A stretch of DNA of 64,000 bases from the NCBI GenBank assembly GCA_945910005.1, contig OX246746.1, forward strand, positions 41,061,635-41,125,634, read 5' to 3'. The notes beneath the pieces were generated by a model. The model did no database searches, was not told the DNA's origin, and was given only the letters and a program-made list of their open reading frames with translations. A program made the translations under genes and the position numbers. The stretch comes from Isoperla grammatica (taxonomy: Eukaryota > Arthropoda > Insecta > Plecoptera > Perlodidae). Shown one piece after another: positions 25,644 to 40,409 of the stretch; the stretch's first letter is position 1, and every line of letters begins with the position of its first letter.

Positions 25644-25833
25644 GTTATACATGTGTTTTTCGGGTTAATCCACGGGTTATTCTTTTAATTATAATGCCAA
25701 GGTTTCGGCCAGATCTCCCTGACCATTCTCAGGGTAATAAATACAAAAACAAAACAAACATTGCCAGCGAGATCTGTCCGTTGGTATTATAGTTAAAAGG
25801 ATGACGTGGATTAACCGAAAAAACACGTATAAC
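25644..25833. repeat. diverged inverted repeat with internal hairpin motif
   Basis: Left arm from gttatacatgtgtttttcgg (25644) to ataatgccaa (25700) pairs with right arm ttggtattat (25781) to cacgtataac (25833), about 85% by eye; weaker pairing continues inward to about 25725/25760 (ccagatctc versus its complement). On the minus strand the left arm has a 6-bp stem (ggtcag-ggagat-ctggcc) followed directly by gaaacc, the same layout as in the 21331-21820 palindrome. Possibly the ends of an unclassified retroelement in inverted orientation. Confidence 0.7.
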
Positions 25834-28050
25834 ATATATTATGCATTATACTTTGTATCAAAGATTACTTTGCTGGTATTAAATTAAAAGCGCCAAATAT
25901 TCCAAACCAACATGTTATTTTCACGCACCTCTATTATAATCAATGATCAGGTGACAATGAACATGAATGACGATGATGATAATATCACGGGGATGAGTGA
26001 GCGCCTAACACTGCGACTGTGTCTGTGTCTTGTACGAATGTTAGCCTTACAACCGACGGATGATCCGCGAATTTCCTAATTTCCACCATTTAAAATGTGA
26101 TGAAAGTGATTATTATTGAATAGCTGTACCGCGAGAGAACGGCCATGCTGCAAAAACTAACAACAGTTGTGATTCATAATTATTTTGTGCAGGCCCCAGC
26201 CCACCCTGCGGAAGACTGAAACAATTTGGAACGAGCAAAAAAATTGAAAATGTTTTTATAGTTAGTAGAAAAACGAAACAATTGAGTCAGAAAATACAAT
26301 TTTGTAATTTGTAAAGATGATTTTTTTCAGGATCCTAAAACGGGTTTAAAAAAAGTAATTTTATCGTTGTAAGAGTGGACACTTTTATTGAGAAACACAA
26401 ATTTGTTGCTAGCTAGGAATTTTGTTGCTATATTGTTGTGTCATATTGTACGATTTACAGTTGGTGGCGAACCCACTGGATTTGCTTCTCATCTGATAAT
26501 TAAAATTCAATTACAAAATTACGGGAGCGCCACAAGGATTACTAGGTTACGGGGGGGGGGGGGGGGGGGAGTGATAAATTGTAATATAGTTCAGCAACAT
26601 GTCCACAGTATTCAGAGTCTAACAACCGTTGTATATAGGAAATGCATTTTATCAATGTAGAGACAACTAAGTTTTGGATGTTAAACAACTATTAATTGTC
26701 ATGAAAAGCATGTGTTACATTCATTATACGGTAAATGTCTTACTATTTTATTAATGATGGAGCTTGGGTGTGTAAATGACAACGTAATAAACTTACGAGT
26801 AGGCATGGCGCATGAGATAAGTATTACTTATAGGCTACTTGTCAGTCCTTAGATGCAGTAAAGGCGAAATGTTATGGCAAATGAAATAAGAATTGTTTTA
26901 CTGTTTTTTGTATTATACTAATGACAATGTTTAAATATTGTAAAATGTAGAATAACCATTATAATCATTACTATTAATGTTGTTTTTGTTATTGGTATTG
27001 CTATAATTATTGTTAGTAAGAGACAGAAAAGATCAATGTTGACTTTGAGCAGTGGAGGAATCATTATAGAAAAGCGAATGTGTCTGTTCCCAGATAAGTA
27101 ACAACACCATTCATGACATTTAAGAAGAAAGGATTTAAGAACGAAGATCAATAAACCCCGATTAAAAATACAAAAACACGTTCATGGGGTAAAAATATTA
27201 TACAATGCACTTTCTGGTTGGAGTAAGTGAAATATTAGTCCGTGTATTATTGACGCTTCTCTTTGTTATTTTATTACCGGTACGTGTTTTCATTAGGACA
27301 CATAATTTAGCTAGTCCGCACACAAGAGGTATACCGTATAACTATGAATAAACTTTCCATGACACTTCATTTTACTCTGCCATATTGTTTACTTATTTTG
27401 TAAACTTATTCTCATATTATTTGCAATAGTAAAATAAAATACAAATTAAATGGAATTTAATAAAGTAATTAGTAGAGATAAGTAAAGTTAAATAAAAACT
27501 AAGTAAAAAAAAAAGAATATTAAAAAAACTTTATATATAATATAGTATAGTGCAGTAATATGAGCGTAAACATGTGTCTAATTAATGAACACATTAAGAA
27601 AACTCCAAGCAAAACACAGATGTACAACAATGTGGACATAACCTGATGTGAAGAGTAACTATTAAGATGTGGCCATGAATTTAGAATCATTGTCTATTGT
27701 TTTGAAAGTAAACAAATAACTTACATACTTTTCAAGATCCAAAATGTGAAGAGTATATTGTTACATATTGTTTTGTTGTTTAAGGATGTTGTAAGTCTCA
27801 GTATGCTACACGATAGTAATAAGATGCTCGACGCAAGAAGATGAGAAACTGTAGCTGGCGACCAGACAAGATGTTGTAAGTCTCAATACGCTACACGATA
27901 GTAATAAGATCAGACTAGATCGATTTTATACCAGTTCTCATGGGTATTGGTAAGTTAAAATTTGCAGAAAATCGAAGTCTGCGTTATAATGTATTGTTGT
28001 GTTATTTACTTCGCATTCCCAGGCAAGCAATGCTGTCATACAAATTACCG
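25834..28050. other. Antp intron: non-coding, poly(G) and a small duplication
   Basis: Contains a 19-nt poly(G) tract at 26551-26569 and an 85-bp-offset tandem duplication (gatgttgtaagtctcagtat... at 27785 and again at 27870, ending near 27910). No gene recognised. Confidence 0.6.
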
Positions 28051-28208
28051 AAATCTCGCTAAAATAACTGAGTGGCATTCAGCTCAGAACTAGTGGCACT
28101 TTTTCCACACTATTTCAGCTCTAGTCTGCACCACTCGATACAAGAGTAATTAATGTAAAGGCAAATGGAAATAAAGTGGTTTCCCAGTCTTAAATTTTAG
28201 CGAGATTT
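28051..28208. mobile_element. small MITE-like element with 15-bp terminal inverted repeats
   Basis: aaatctcgctaaaat (28051-28065) and its exact complement attttagcgagattt (28194-28208) bound a 158-bp segment without coding capacity. No clear target-site duplication was found at the borders, so the call is tentative. Confidence 0.4.
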
Positions 28209-31200
28209 GTTATTGAACGGTGAATTTTCTTTTAAATATATTTCACGATTAGCTCTACTGTTTGTTCCCGCTCGAAAGATCAGACATTCGAAATTATGTT
28301 ATTTGAATTACTGTTTTTGTATGGTTTGGTGATTCAAATACAAAAGCTAGTACTTGTACTTAACTAATTATCATTGAGGAAAACAGCTCTCGTACGCTAT
28401 GTAAAGGTCACGGTTTTGAGTTTGGCCTTGATGTGCTATAAAATAATGCGCATTTCAAATATGCATCCTATCCTTCTTGTAGGCTAAATAGCAAATTACA
28501 AGATAGTAATAAATAAAATATTTTAAATAATTCATATTCCCAACGCGCTTGAAAGACACGGATTTTGTTTTCTATCTTGCTCAGCCATGAAATAATGTTA
28601 AGTTTGAAAATGTTTCATAAATAACAAATTATAGAACCGAAATACGCATACCTAAATAAATAAAATAGTTTTGAATGTTACTTTTTGGGTGAATTGAATG
28701 TCTTGTCGTTTCTTGCAAAATCTCCATGCAAAAAGAACAAACACGTAAGGATAGGATAAGGTTATTCAGTTGGTTGTGGTAGTGTAGACCCTAGTTGTTA
28801 TTACTATTTGAGAATGTGATATTTGTGCTAACTAAATACCAAATATATCCTTATTATTCTTGTATCGATGCTCTAATTCTTACTGAAGCGAAATCGTATG
28901 TAGACAGTAGACTACACGCTGTAAAAAATATTTGCAGCTGGATGGATCATCAATTAAAAAGAGCTGGTTTAATAACTATTTCCACGGCCTACTTTGTATA
29001 TCATAATTGAATAGCTTTGTGAGATTAACAAATGACTGCAAACATCGAAAAAATTATAGCCAATCAGAAAAAAAATAGCTTGGCCTACACTACTTTATTT
29101 ACTATTAATCACACATTTGGACTAATGAATTCAATAAAATTTGAATTAAGTTGTGATTTTTAACATTGTTATCATCTCAAATTCAAATTCTCTTAATCAT
29201 TAGGAACTAGAAAATGCATTTTTAATATGTGTTTTAGTTGTAAATCCATTTTTAATTGACACGTTGGTAATAGTCCTGGTTAATGGTTATGCTTACGGAC
29301 TGTTTAACAACAGATTGAAAAACTGGGCTTAAATGTCTTGCCCAGTTTAATGAACTAAACAAACCTCAAGACGAGCAATTTATCAAATCGAGAGTCAACT
29401 GGTGGAATTAAGTAGTGTTGATGTTTGTTAGTGTACCTGAGTTGACACCATCAATAACAGATACACTGAGATGAATTGTTTATTGTGGTGTGCTCTGTAC
29501 TTGTGTTGTATAGAAATACTATCTTAAGAAACAATATACTTTTTTTGTTTGAGAACACTCAATAAATACTTATTTATTTATGTATTTAAAACTGATTTAC
29601 AAAGAAGAGAAATTTTGTTATTATTTTAATATTTTAATATAATTACTTTATTTCTTAAATATTTTATACTTTATATAAAACACAATTTAAGTTGCATTTA
29701 TTTTATTGTATGTAGAATATAGTTGAAACAGAAATAACCATTTTATAGGGCTAAACCCACTACATGCTATTCCCTTCAATAATTTAAAATGTATTTTATA
29801 GTTGTTTACAATTTATTGTGAAGCTGAATTGAACTGAACATATTATTGTGAATGTGTTTAAAACCAATGATAAAATTAATATCACGTGAGGCATTTACTC
29901 TCCTTTGCCGGACGATGCTTAAATTTCAAGTCAGTCTTTCATTTTTAATTTTAATCGGCATTGCCACGGCTTGATAATTAATAACGCAACTAAACAATGA
30001 GACTTGTAAATCATTGAGGGAGCAGCCACAGCCGCGCGGCATGAGGTGAAATAGCCGACTCCTCGTCCAAATGCAGTCAGTGGGTTCTTGCTGTCTTACA
30101 CGAGACAAAAAATAATAAGCTCTTATAATTATTTATTAGTTTGAAGAAGCTTTTTTTTCAGAAGCTATTTTTTCTACTTTCTTAAGATACTTATAAAAAC
30201 AAATTATAAAACAATCTGGAGGAAAATTGAAACAAATGGAAAAATCTACGTTCAAGACATTATCATACACATGGTTATATCACTAACTGATTACCAATAC
30301 ACTATTAACTGTCTTACTTACTTACTGTACTAACTGTCTACTACTTACATTACCATTATCCTTGAGCGTAAGCGAATATGCTAGTATAATTACTTTTTAA
30401 TTTGACGTTTAGAAAGCCACTTTTTGTACTTTATTCAGATAAAAATAATAATAAAAATATATAACAAAAACCAAAGTGAAAACTGAAGAAAAATTTAAAC
30501 AAATTGAAAATTCACCTTTAATGACATTTAACTTTATGTTCACTCATATACTATCCTATGTCTATACTCATTTCTATGTTGCGCCTACAATTGTGTTTGT
30601 TATCGTAGTTGTGTTGTGACTTTCATTACATTATTTGTATTTACCATCGAGTGAAATGGACAGTATGCCTAACAGCTAACCCTACATTGTGCCAATATGT
30701 TTTACCCCAACGAGTCATGTTGGCCAAAACAAAACAAAGCGTGTTTGCAAATGGCGTTTGTTGATGTACATAAGCATTTTAAATTGTGTTGTCCTCACTG
30801 TGTCCTCAATGTTTATGTACATTTAAATCTTTCGATTAACAATTTCGTGGTAATAATATTTAATTTCTTTATTCCATCTTAATGGGTTTATGACGCTAGT
30901 ACAATCCTAAACAATATCACATCGCATTGAAAATGAACTAATAGTGGCAGTTAAATTTTGCTGCCGTTTTTATGGTTTGTTGAATGAATTCAATAGCCTA
31001 TAGAATAATGAAGGGATTGATGCCTACCCATATGACGTGAGACTAATTCACTGCAATGTTAGAAATCACCTTCAAATTATAGCTGGTGTTATAATATGAA
31101 AATACCGTCAATATTCCACAAATTCAATTATCGCATAATTATTTAAGAGAGAATTAAAACGCTAAAGATAATATTATAAAAAGTAAATTGTCGCGATTGT

Positions 31201-32089
31201 ATAGCGTTTGGAAAGTCTGCTTAGAAACTGTTTAATGCCGTGTTTTCTTGGTTGCCAGGTACGGTTAGGGATTATATCTCCTTATTATCACATATGTACA
31301 GATAGCTGATCACAGGGCCAACATGATGGCAGGTTTATAAAGTATACTACATTCTTAATCCCGAGTTGTGCATTTTTTGTTGAAGTATAAATGCTTTATT
31401 TTATAAATGACAAAAGTACTATTTTATTAACGTAAGTTCCTGAGCGTGGTTAGCTCTAAACTTTCAATACAAATCTATTTCGGACATAATGGTTGGTGAT
31501 ATAATACAAATAAAATATTGTATACATGAGGGAAAAATATTAAAAAAAAAAACACTCCGAGTTGTGCGCTAGTTCGCATCACATACCGAGCGTACGCACA
31601 GGAACAGCTATGATATTTGGAAGCGAGTATCGTGGCTAATTTTTAACTGTCAATCCCCACTCTGTTTTTTTGGGATCTCGCGTATTTCTTTCAACCAATC
31701 AGAGAAAGCTTTTTTAATGTGGCCCACGTAGTTCAACCTTGTGCCCACCAGAGTGCAGACTAGGACAGTAAGGAAACTCTTCCTTTAATGAATATGATAC
31801 ACATAAATCAGTTAAGATGACTGATATTTATTTCAATTAAACTCTACGGTACATAGTACATACAGAGGAAGGGCATAGTGACTGTAGTAACATTTGGACA
31901 TGGGTGGTAATAATGTGTGCCTAATTCTAAACGAATTACTAGAATAGGCCGTGCACAATGTACAATTTAAGGTATAATTACGTTAAAAAGTAATTGTATT
32001 ATGAATATAAATTTGTGTTTGTTATCATACTTAATTCTTGTTATAATAAGTTAAACTTTAATAGGAGCGAAAACAATAACATTAACAAT
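28209..32089. other. Antp intron: non-coding, with a diverged duplication
   Basis: AT-rich. Two stretches, about 30117-30270 and 30388-30540, look like old copies of each other (ataattattt..., then acaaattataaaacaatctg versus related text, then gaaacaaatgg/taaacaaattg and gacatta/gacattt). No gene or RNA was recognised elsewhere in this interval. Confidence 0.4.
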
Positions 32090-32884
<795 letters not shown>

Positions 32885-32885
<1 letters not shown>

Positions 32886-34165
32886 GAGTGAATCTACCAA
32901 GAGAAAAAGAGGGAAGAGGCTTGATTGATTTAAACAATTTATATTATAAACAAATTGAAATTCTAAGAAAGTACTCTTATACAAAATGCTCACATTCACA
33001 ACTTCACAGAGCTATAGTATCGGCAGACAAGTCGCTTTCTCCCCTCAATTAAAATGCCGGAAATTTAAACTTGCTTCAAAAAATAACTTCTGACACAGCA
33101 AAGGAGGTAAGGATATCAGAAAAGACTTTACATAGCAGACATTATAAAGAACTTCTTAACGATACGTCGATAGGGTAGCATCGAACCAATGGTTAACGTC
33201 CGGGGACATTTTCAGCGAAACAGAGGGATTTATGATCACTATTCAAGATAAAATAATCAAGACTAACAATTACAAAAAATACATACTGAAAGACGTCACA
33301 GTGGAAGATAAATGTAGAAAATGTAATATGAACGGCGAAACAATTGAACATATCGTATCTGGGTGCAAAATGCTTTGTCAAACAGATTATCTTCATAGGC
33401 ATAACCATTAACCAAGTTGCAAACATTATTCATCGAAAATTATTAAATTAGCCATAAGTATAAACTTATAAACACAACCACTTCGTATTACAAATACAAG
33501 CCTGACAAGGTATTAGATAGTAAAGACTACAAATTATATTACGACCGGGCAGTTATAACAGACCAAACCATACATCACAATAGACCGGATATTATATTTA
33601 TTGACAAGAAGAAACAAGAAACGATTTTAATAGATGTTGCTGTTCCTTTATGCCACCATGTAGAGATAACTTGGCGAGAAAAGATAAACAAATATAAGGA
33701 GTTATCTATTGAAATAAAATGGTTGTGGGAGCAGAATAACGTAACTATTGTACCGTTAATTATATCAGCAAATGGTATTGTTCCGCGTAATCTTCATGAC
33801 AGTATTAAACTAATTGGTCTCCAACCGAACATGTACATCGAGATGCAAAAAGCAATAATTTTAAACACGTGTAGGATAGTGCGAAAAGTTCTGAACTAAG
33901 AAGAATGAAGACTTCAAGAAGTTCTCCATCCTGATGGTGGTTTTCGTGGTTTCCACCGTACGAAGAGCGAATGCTGGGATGAGTACAAGTCGGCCACGAC
34001 CGTACATAGCATCCACAATTGGTTTTGGAAAAATAATATGGACAATGATATATTTAATTAGTTTTAAGTAGATTTTAATAAGGTAAACACATGGAAATAC
34101 TTGACATTTATGTCCGTACAACATGTTTACGCCGGTTTTGACCGAGTTTGTATGGATTGTAACAA
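32885..34165 (+). mobile_element. R4/Dong-like non-LTR retrotransposon, 5'-truncated copy 1 with 3' UTR
   Basis: Decayed C-terminal part of a retrotransposon polyprotein (to stop TAA at 33897-33899) plus about 265 bp of 3' UTR. Readable pieces in order: RVNLPREKEGRGLIDLNNLY from 32885; a linker with SNQWLTSGDIFSETEGFMI near 33181; a CCHC knuckle CRKCNMNGETIEHIVSGC (C-x2-C-x8-H-x4-C); then, after a frameshift and stops near 33410-33490, an open frame with RPDIIFIDKKKQETILIDVA, a PD-x14-D signature of the restriction-like endonuclease of R2/R4/NeSL-type elements, ending CRIVRKVLN. The reverse transcriptase domain is missing. The element begins and ends in AAT repeats. Dead copy. Confidence 0.85.
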
Positions 34166-34282
34166 TACAATAATAATAATAATAATTAATATTATTATTA
34201 TTATTATTATTATTAAATTATATTATTATTATTATTATATTAGATTATATTATTATTATTATTATTGTTATTATTATTATAT
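34166..34282. repeat. AAT/ATT microsatellite at the 3' end of copy 1
   Basis: AAT repeats switch to ATT repeats at about 34187, forming a self-complementary junction. Confidence 0.95.
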
Positions 34283-37002
34283 CTAACAGCGAATACTGAA
34301 TAATAATGATTATAGCTGGCCATTATATCTGCGAAGTACACTGCGCCTATATCTCGCTAAACCGAACTTTTATCACCCTTTTTAGTATTTATTATAATGT
34401 AAATATATTATATTTTTGAATGAATATAATAAAAGAATAGACGAACACAAATCCATAGAAGACAGTCAGTCAAGAAAATAAGGACTGTTTCCTCTAGGTT
34501 AATGAAACGAGTAAAATAAAATGTTTGCCGTGATTGCATTCAAATACGATCATATGGCTAGAAAAAGTGTTCTTGTTTTGAACGAACAAAAATCTCCCCC
34601 ATAAGTTGAAGTCAGAACATTCCCAATATTTACGAGCATACAAGTGATGATTGCTGCTAGCTGAGGCTCTAACATGTTCGGCTGAGAACTCAACAGAAGG
34701 CTGCATGACCTACGACAACTCTTATCTATCCCGAAGTGGACTATAAATTTCAACTCAACAAGTTACTATGGTAACCAAGACAACTAAACTTGGTTTCATC
34801 TAACTTGAAAGCACGCCGGAATAAATCTTTAATGCGGGTCCTGTTATATGACCTTGTAAACTACATAGTACATAATAGAGACTATACATCAAGGCAAGTG
34901 CAGAGATAGGTGGGACCCTACAAGTTACATGATGATAGAAGTGCCGCAATGGACGGTAGCATATTCGGCCTTCGGCACCCATAAAGAAGTTTTTTTATCT
35001 CCTTCGAGGAGAGATTTGGTATGATTAAATTTAGTGTCGTTCACCCTGTTTTACTTTCAGTTATTTCTACAAACCTCAAAGGGGTAACAATTTTTCTGTG
35101 AGTAGGTATATCATACTACGATGTTACATCAGGGGAAATGCTTACGTGTACCTATTCGGTAAAAGATGGGAGAGGGGTTTGTTTGGGGGAACATTGTTAA
35201 ATGTGGTTTTGATAACTTATGTCCAGCAGGCGTACTCGTATGCACTTTTGATTTCCAGTTACAGAATAAATATTATTGAATCTCAAAAAACATTTGGTAG
35301 AATACATGGTTGTTTGAGAATAGTAGTTAAAATTCAGGAGACCCCATTGATGTATATATATTTTTTTATGATCGTACTCAGTACAGAGAATCTCAACAGA
35401 ATGCGTAGAATTTCAAATGTAATGTTTGAGTTTTAAAATGTAAAACATTTGTTTTCAGTAACACGGATCATATGTTTTTCCATACTTTTTCATAAAATAG
35501 ACTTATATTTAACAAGAAATACCAGCAACATGTTATAAAGCTACTAAGAACTTACTGTACTTCAAAAATGTATTGTCAACGTGGTAAGTCAGTCAATACA
35601 TTCGCATATTTCTCTAGATCACGTTTCTACCCAGTTTATGAAAATGTCATCAAAATCCCCCCAGCCGTTCTACAAGGGCGCTTACAGTCCAGGTGACAGC
35701 CGAGGCGCCTCGCTCGCTCATAACACGGGATCATAGCTAACCCCCCCCCCCCCCACCCACACCACCAACATTCCGTCCATGATCATTGATTTCGTTCTGA
35801 CAAATAACGTTACCTTCTTCCGCTTCCGTTTGTTCCGTGACCTTGACCCAGATTAATGATAACAGTCGATCCTGCTATTACTAACTATTACATGGTGATA
35901 AGCGTGCATCATTCGTCTCTAGGTGTCATTCAGAACAAGTCTTTGCCACGACGCGCTGCTCAAATACGATAGACGAGGAATATGGGAATCGTGAGGGAAA
36001 ATATATTATTCAATGGTTTAAATACCGTATTAGACACATTCATTTTGAAAATAAATTTAAAAAAAATTAACACTTTTTTAATTATAAAAAAAAAAAAAAA
36101 ATATAGAAAAATATTAAATTATTGAAAGTTATGAAAAACTATTAATGTTCCATTCCACACTAATGTGTGCCTAAACTTCATTTACATCTGTAATTTTACT
36201 TAACAGAACATAGCCTATCTAATCAGTTGGATACAAATTTGTCAAAGTTATATTTATCAGTACCAATCAATGTGTAAATAAATATAATATCATCGCTAAG
36301 CGTACCTTACCTGTTGTTGTCTAGTAGTAGTACACATCAGACGATCAACAGCACTTTGCCTTAGCACCGCTTGCCACCGAAGCCCATAGTCAACTGGCAT
36401 TCACGAGGTACTTGACCTTTTCAACAATCCCATTGGGGGTGCATTGCCTTCACAAACCAACCAAACCCTTACTTACGTAATGTCAACTGCCATTGTCATT
36501 ATGTTAGGACATTACGGCCTAGTCAAGCCTAGCCTAGCCTGAAACTTGCTTGTGCTCATTTGTTTGGTCTATACAAGCAAGACATAAAGGAGGTTGCCAA
36601 TATTGACTATCGTGTGTATTCAAATAAGGTAGGATGAGCTATGAGCTATTCGAGATGTCTATAAAGCTTGACACAAAAAGAAAAAACCCTCTCCAAAATA
36701 CCTATAGGAGAAATAAAAACAAATTTTCCCAGAAATATTGCCAGGTTGTATTGTACTCAAGTATGTACTTCACGATTACGTAACATAAGTTCACCAACGA
36801 TGTTGTTGTTGTTCACCAACGATTCATCAAGAATAGGGAATCATTACATAATTTTGTGCACCGTTAATTTCAATCATCATCACCATTCATCAGAACCTAG
36901 AATTAAGGCCAGGGGACAAGACATTACTGTATGGGCCGCTGTGGCTCGTTTCTTGCCCCTTTCTGTACCACATCTATGTAAACAATGTTGAACAGAAAAA
37001 TA
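34283..37002. other. Antp intron: non-coding interval between two LINE copies
   Basis: Unique-looking sequence. Open frames of 107-112 codons (35098-35436, 36668-36991) show no recognisable domain. A poly(C) run is at 35740-35753. Nothing else supportable. Confidence 0.5.
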
Positions 37003-37842
<840 letters not shown>

Positions 37843-37843
37843 A

Positions 37844-37875
<32 letters not shown>

Positions 37876-37915
37876 AAATAATAATAATAATAATTATAGT
37901 AATAATAATAATAAC
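37843..37915. repeat. (AAT)n microsatellite at the 3' end of copy 2
   Basis: AAT repeats with a few interruptions, following the retrotransposon 3' UTR. Confidence 0.93.
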
Positions 37916-38149
37916 AACATGTTCTAAATTACTCTTTACTTAATTAAAGAGGCACCTGGCACAATCGTTGCAATTTTTTATTGTGAGCATCAGACATCAA
38001 AAAGAACGGTGTGTGTTTTTTGGCAGTGTTTGTTACACTTTATTTGAGTACAAGCTCGGCATCAAGCCTTTAGTGTGAAAGTATACGAATTACGGGACTT
38101 AACTGAACAAATTGCATTAAAATTGGGGCTCAGTTTTAGTTTACCAAAT

Positions 38150-38515
38150 ACGAACCTCCTTCAATGTACCAAAAACCGGATAGAAAATACGAAGTCTCCA
38201 CTCTGATGTTGCAGCTTGTGTGAAAGCAGGAACTAGCTTAGTGGAGTTATACTCCCGGATCACGTACCATATGGTAGTGTAACGTGAACTTTGCGGCCAT
38301 GTATGAATTTTGGCATTAAATGCCAAAGATAGGTTTTGGCATTAAATTTATTTATTTATGTTTTTTTTTTTATTTATTTCATTTCATGATACATTTCTAA
38401 AGCGATTTTTGATTTGGCACTGAAGGAAGCTAAAGAAGCTAAAGAACTCACATAAGGTAGTCTTGTGCGTGACTTTCCTCAGCTTCTTTGGCAATCGGGG
38501 ATGTAACCATATTAA
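38150..38515 (+). repeat. dispersed repeat family, copy D, interrupted
   Basis: Matches copy C from gtaccaaaaaccggatag through actcccggatcacgtac and ttttggcattaaatg, then resumes at ttctttggc..cggggatgtaacc after an insertion of about 140 bp (38347-38485). The insertion, read on the minus strand, ends in aaatgaaataaat followed by an A-rich tail, which resembles a retroposed transcript 3' end with an AATAAA signal and poly(A). Confidence 0.7.
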
Positions 38516-40409
38516 ATTGTTATATATAAAAAATAAATCCAGTGAAGAGACGAAAAGCAAGACCACTTAGATGGAAACATTTACTTACAAGGATTCTAAC
38601 TTCTAAGGATTTAGCTCAGTAAAAGTCTGTCTCAGTCCTAACTTTGTTGGATAGGTTTACGCATTATCAGAAGCAGGGCAATGGCTTATTTAACAATAGT
38701 GACTACATGAAAAGCACTGCCATAAAACGTGCCCTATTTTACTAAGGTAAGTTAAGAGGACAGTCACTTTCAAAACTGCACCCATTCCAAGAACCCTCAA
38801 GAAAAGCTGCTCGGTGTGAAATGTCTCTCGAGAAACGTGTACAGCTGATGCAGACAAGTTGTGTTTTATATATAGTATTAACGATGGCTTCGTCTTTGGT
38901 TCTAACTTACGAGCTCTGTAATGATTTACATGTTGGGAACTAAAACAGAGCACAGGTTTAAGGGTTTTCGCGTAAATCTTAAAAACGCAAATGAAAATAA
39001 AATATCTGAAATTATAGATATGCTTTGATGGATGAAATGAAATTGATGGATTTCAGGATACGAAGCACTTTGCTCTATTTTTTGAAGAATGTAATAAGTT
39101 GAAGCACCATTTAATTTGTTTGTGATATTTTAAAACCACGAACAAAAACGTAAAGTTCTCATCATTTTTACGGAAATAGCCTAAAAATACCAACGATTTT
39201 ATACTGATCCCTTCGAATTTTAATTTTCTCAGAATATACGAAAAAAATGCGTTACAACGTTATTGGCACATTATGTTCCAGTTAATTTCAATATTATTCA
39301 GTTCAGATGTAAACGTGTATTTCGCGAAAATATGTTTTTAACTATGAACGCCAAATTTTTCTCACAGACGATCCGGTATAGTTGCAAGACAATAAGAATG
39401 TAAGGAAGGCAGCAGTTTTGAGGTGCAACCGACTTGAACCAACGCAACGCTCTACGGGGGGTAAGAACGTCTTTCAATGAACCATCCATCCCAACCATAG
39501 AAACGCTTGGAATTGAGTCATTCTAACGTAATAAACATGTCCAGAATAGGAAGTCTAGAGGCCCAACCATAAGCCATAAAACAACTGTCTGACCGAAGAC
39601 CCAAACACTATTCATCCACAAGTCACGAACGCTTCTTACTGACATTATTAATTTGTGAATGGGCCTTTGCTTTTGCTTTGGAACCTTCTTTTACTGAACA
39701 ATGAGCCTCAACAGGCAGAAATCAAATCGTATCTACGCATTTTTGAGTTGAGAGTTTATTAAGTGTTGTAGTGTTTAGCTGTTGAGTATAGTTTCAGTAT
39801 GCCATGCACAGTTTTTGCTAAGGAGATCCTAACACAATGATTACACATTGGGGTTACTCCTCTACAACTTATGTAAATTTTGATTCTAAATTTGGTAAAA
39901 TGAGATGATAAGTATGTTTTACTTACTAGGCGTAGTATTATGATAACGATTTCTATTATTTTTTGTTGTTATTAAAACAAGTTGTTAATAGTTCTTCAAG
40001 TTAGTGGAAAAAAGGACAAAAGAAATCGTAATCATAATACTACGCCTCATACTACGATACTACCTAAGAATGAAGCAATCATAACTACCGTAATTGGATA
40101 TCTCGCTGTTATGAAAAAGCTGGAAGAGTCGAGATGAATACGATATCATTAAAATTACGTTTGTACATAAAAGCATGCATGTATATACTTCGCTTTATTA
40201 GTTTAATACATAATCTTATATGAGAGCTCTTGAAGGAAGAAGATGGTTTTCTGAGATAGTTGTCAAAGAAAAAAAATAAAATACCACGTAAGAGTCAGTC
40301 TACATTATTTGTACTGTTATATCAATGCTCTAGCGGAGATGGTATTTGTGAATAGGCAACTTATTGCTGAGTGAGTGAGTGAGTCGCGTGTGCGTGTGCA
40401 GTGCGTGTG
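38516..40409. other. Antp intron: non-coding, with a short inverted repeat
   Basis: Contains an imperfect inverted repeat: ggcgtagtattatgataacg (arm 39929-39954) with its complement at 40021-40046, 26-bp arms, one mismatch, 66-nt spacer. No gene recognised. Confidence 0.55.
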
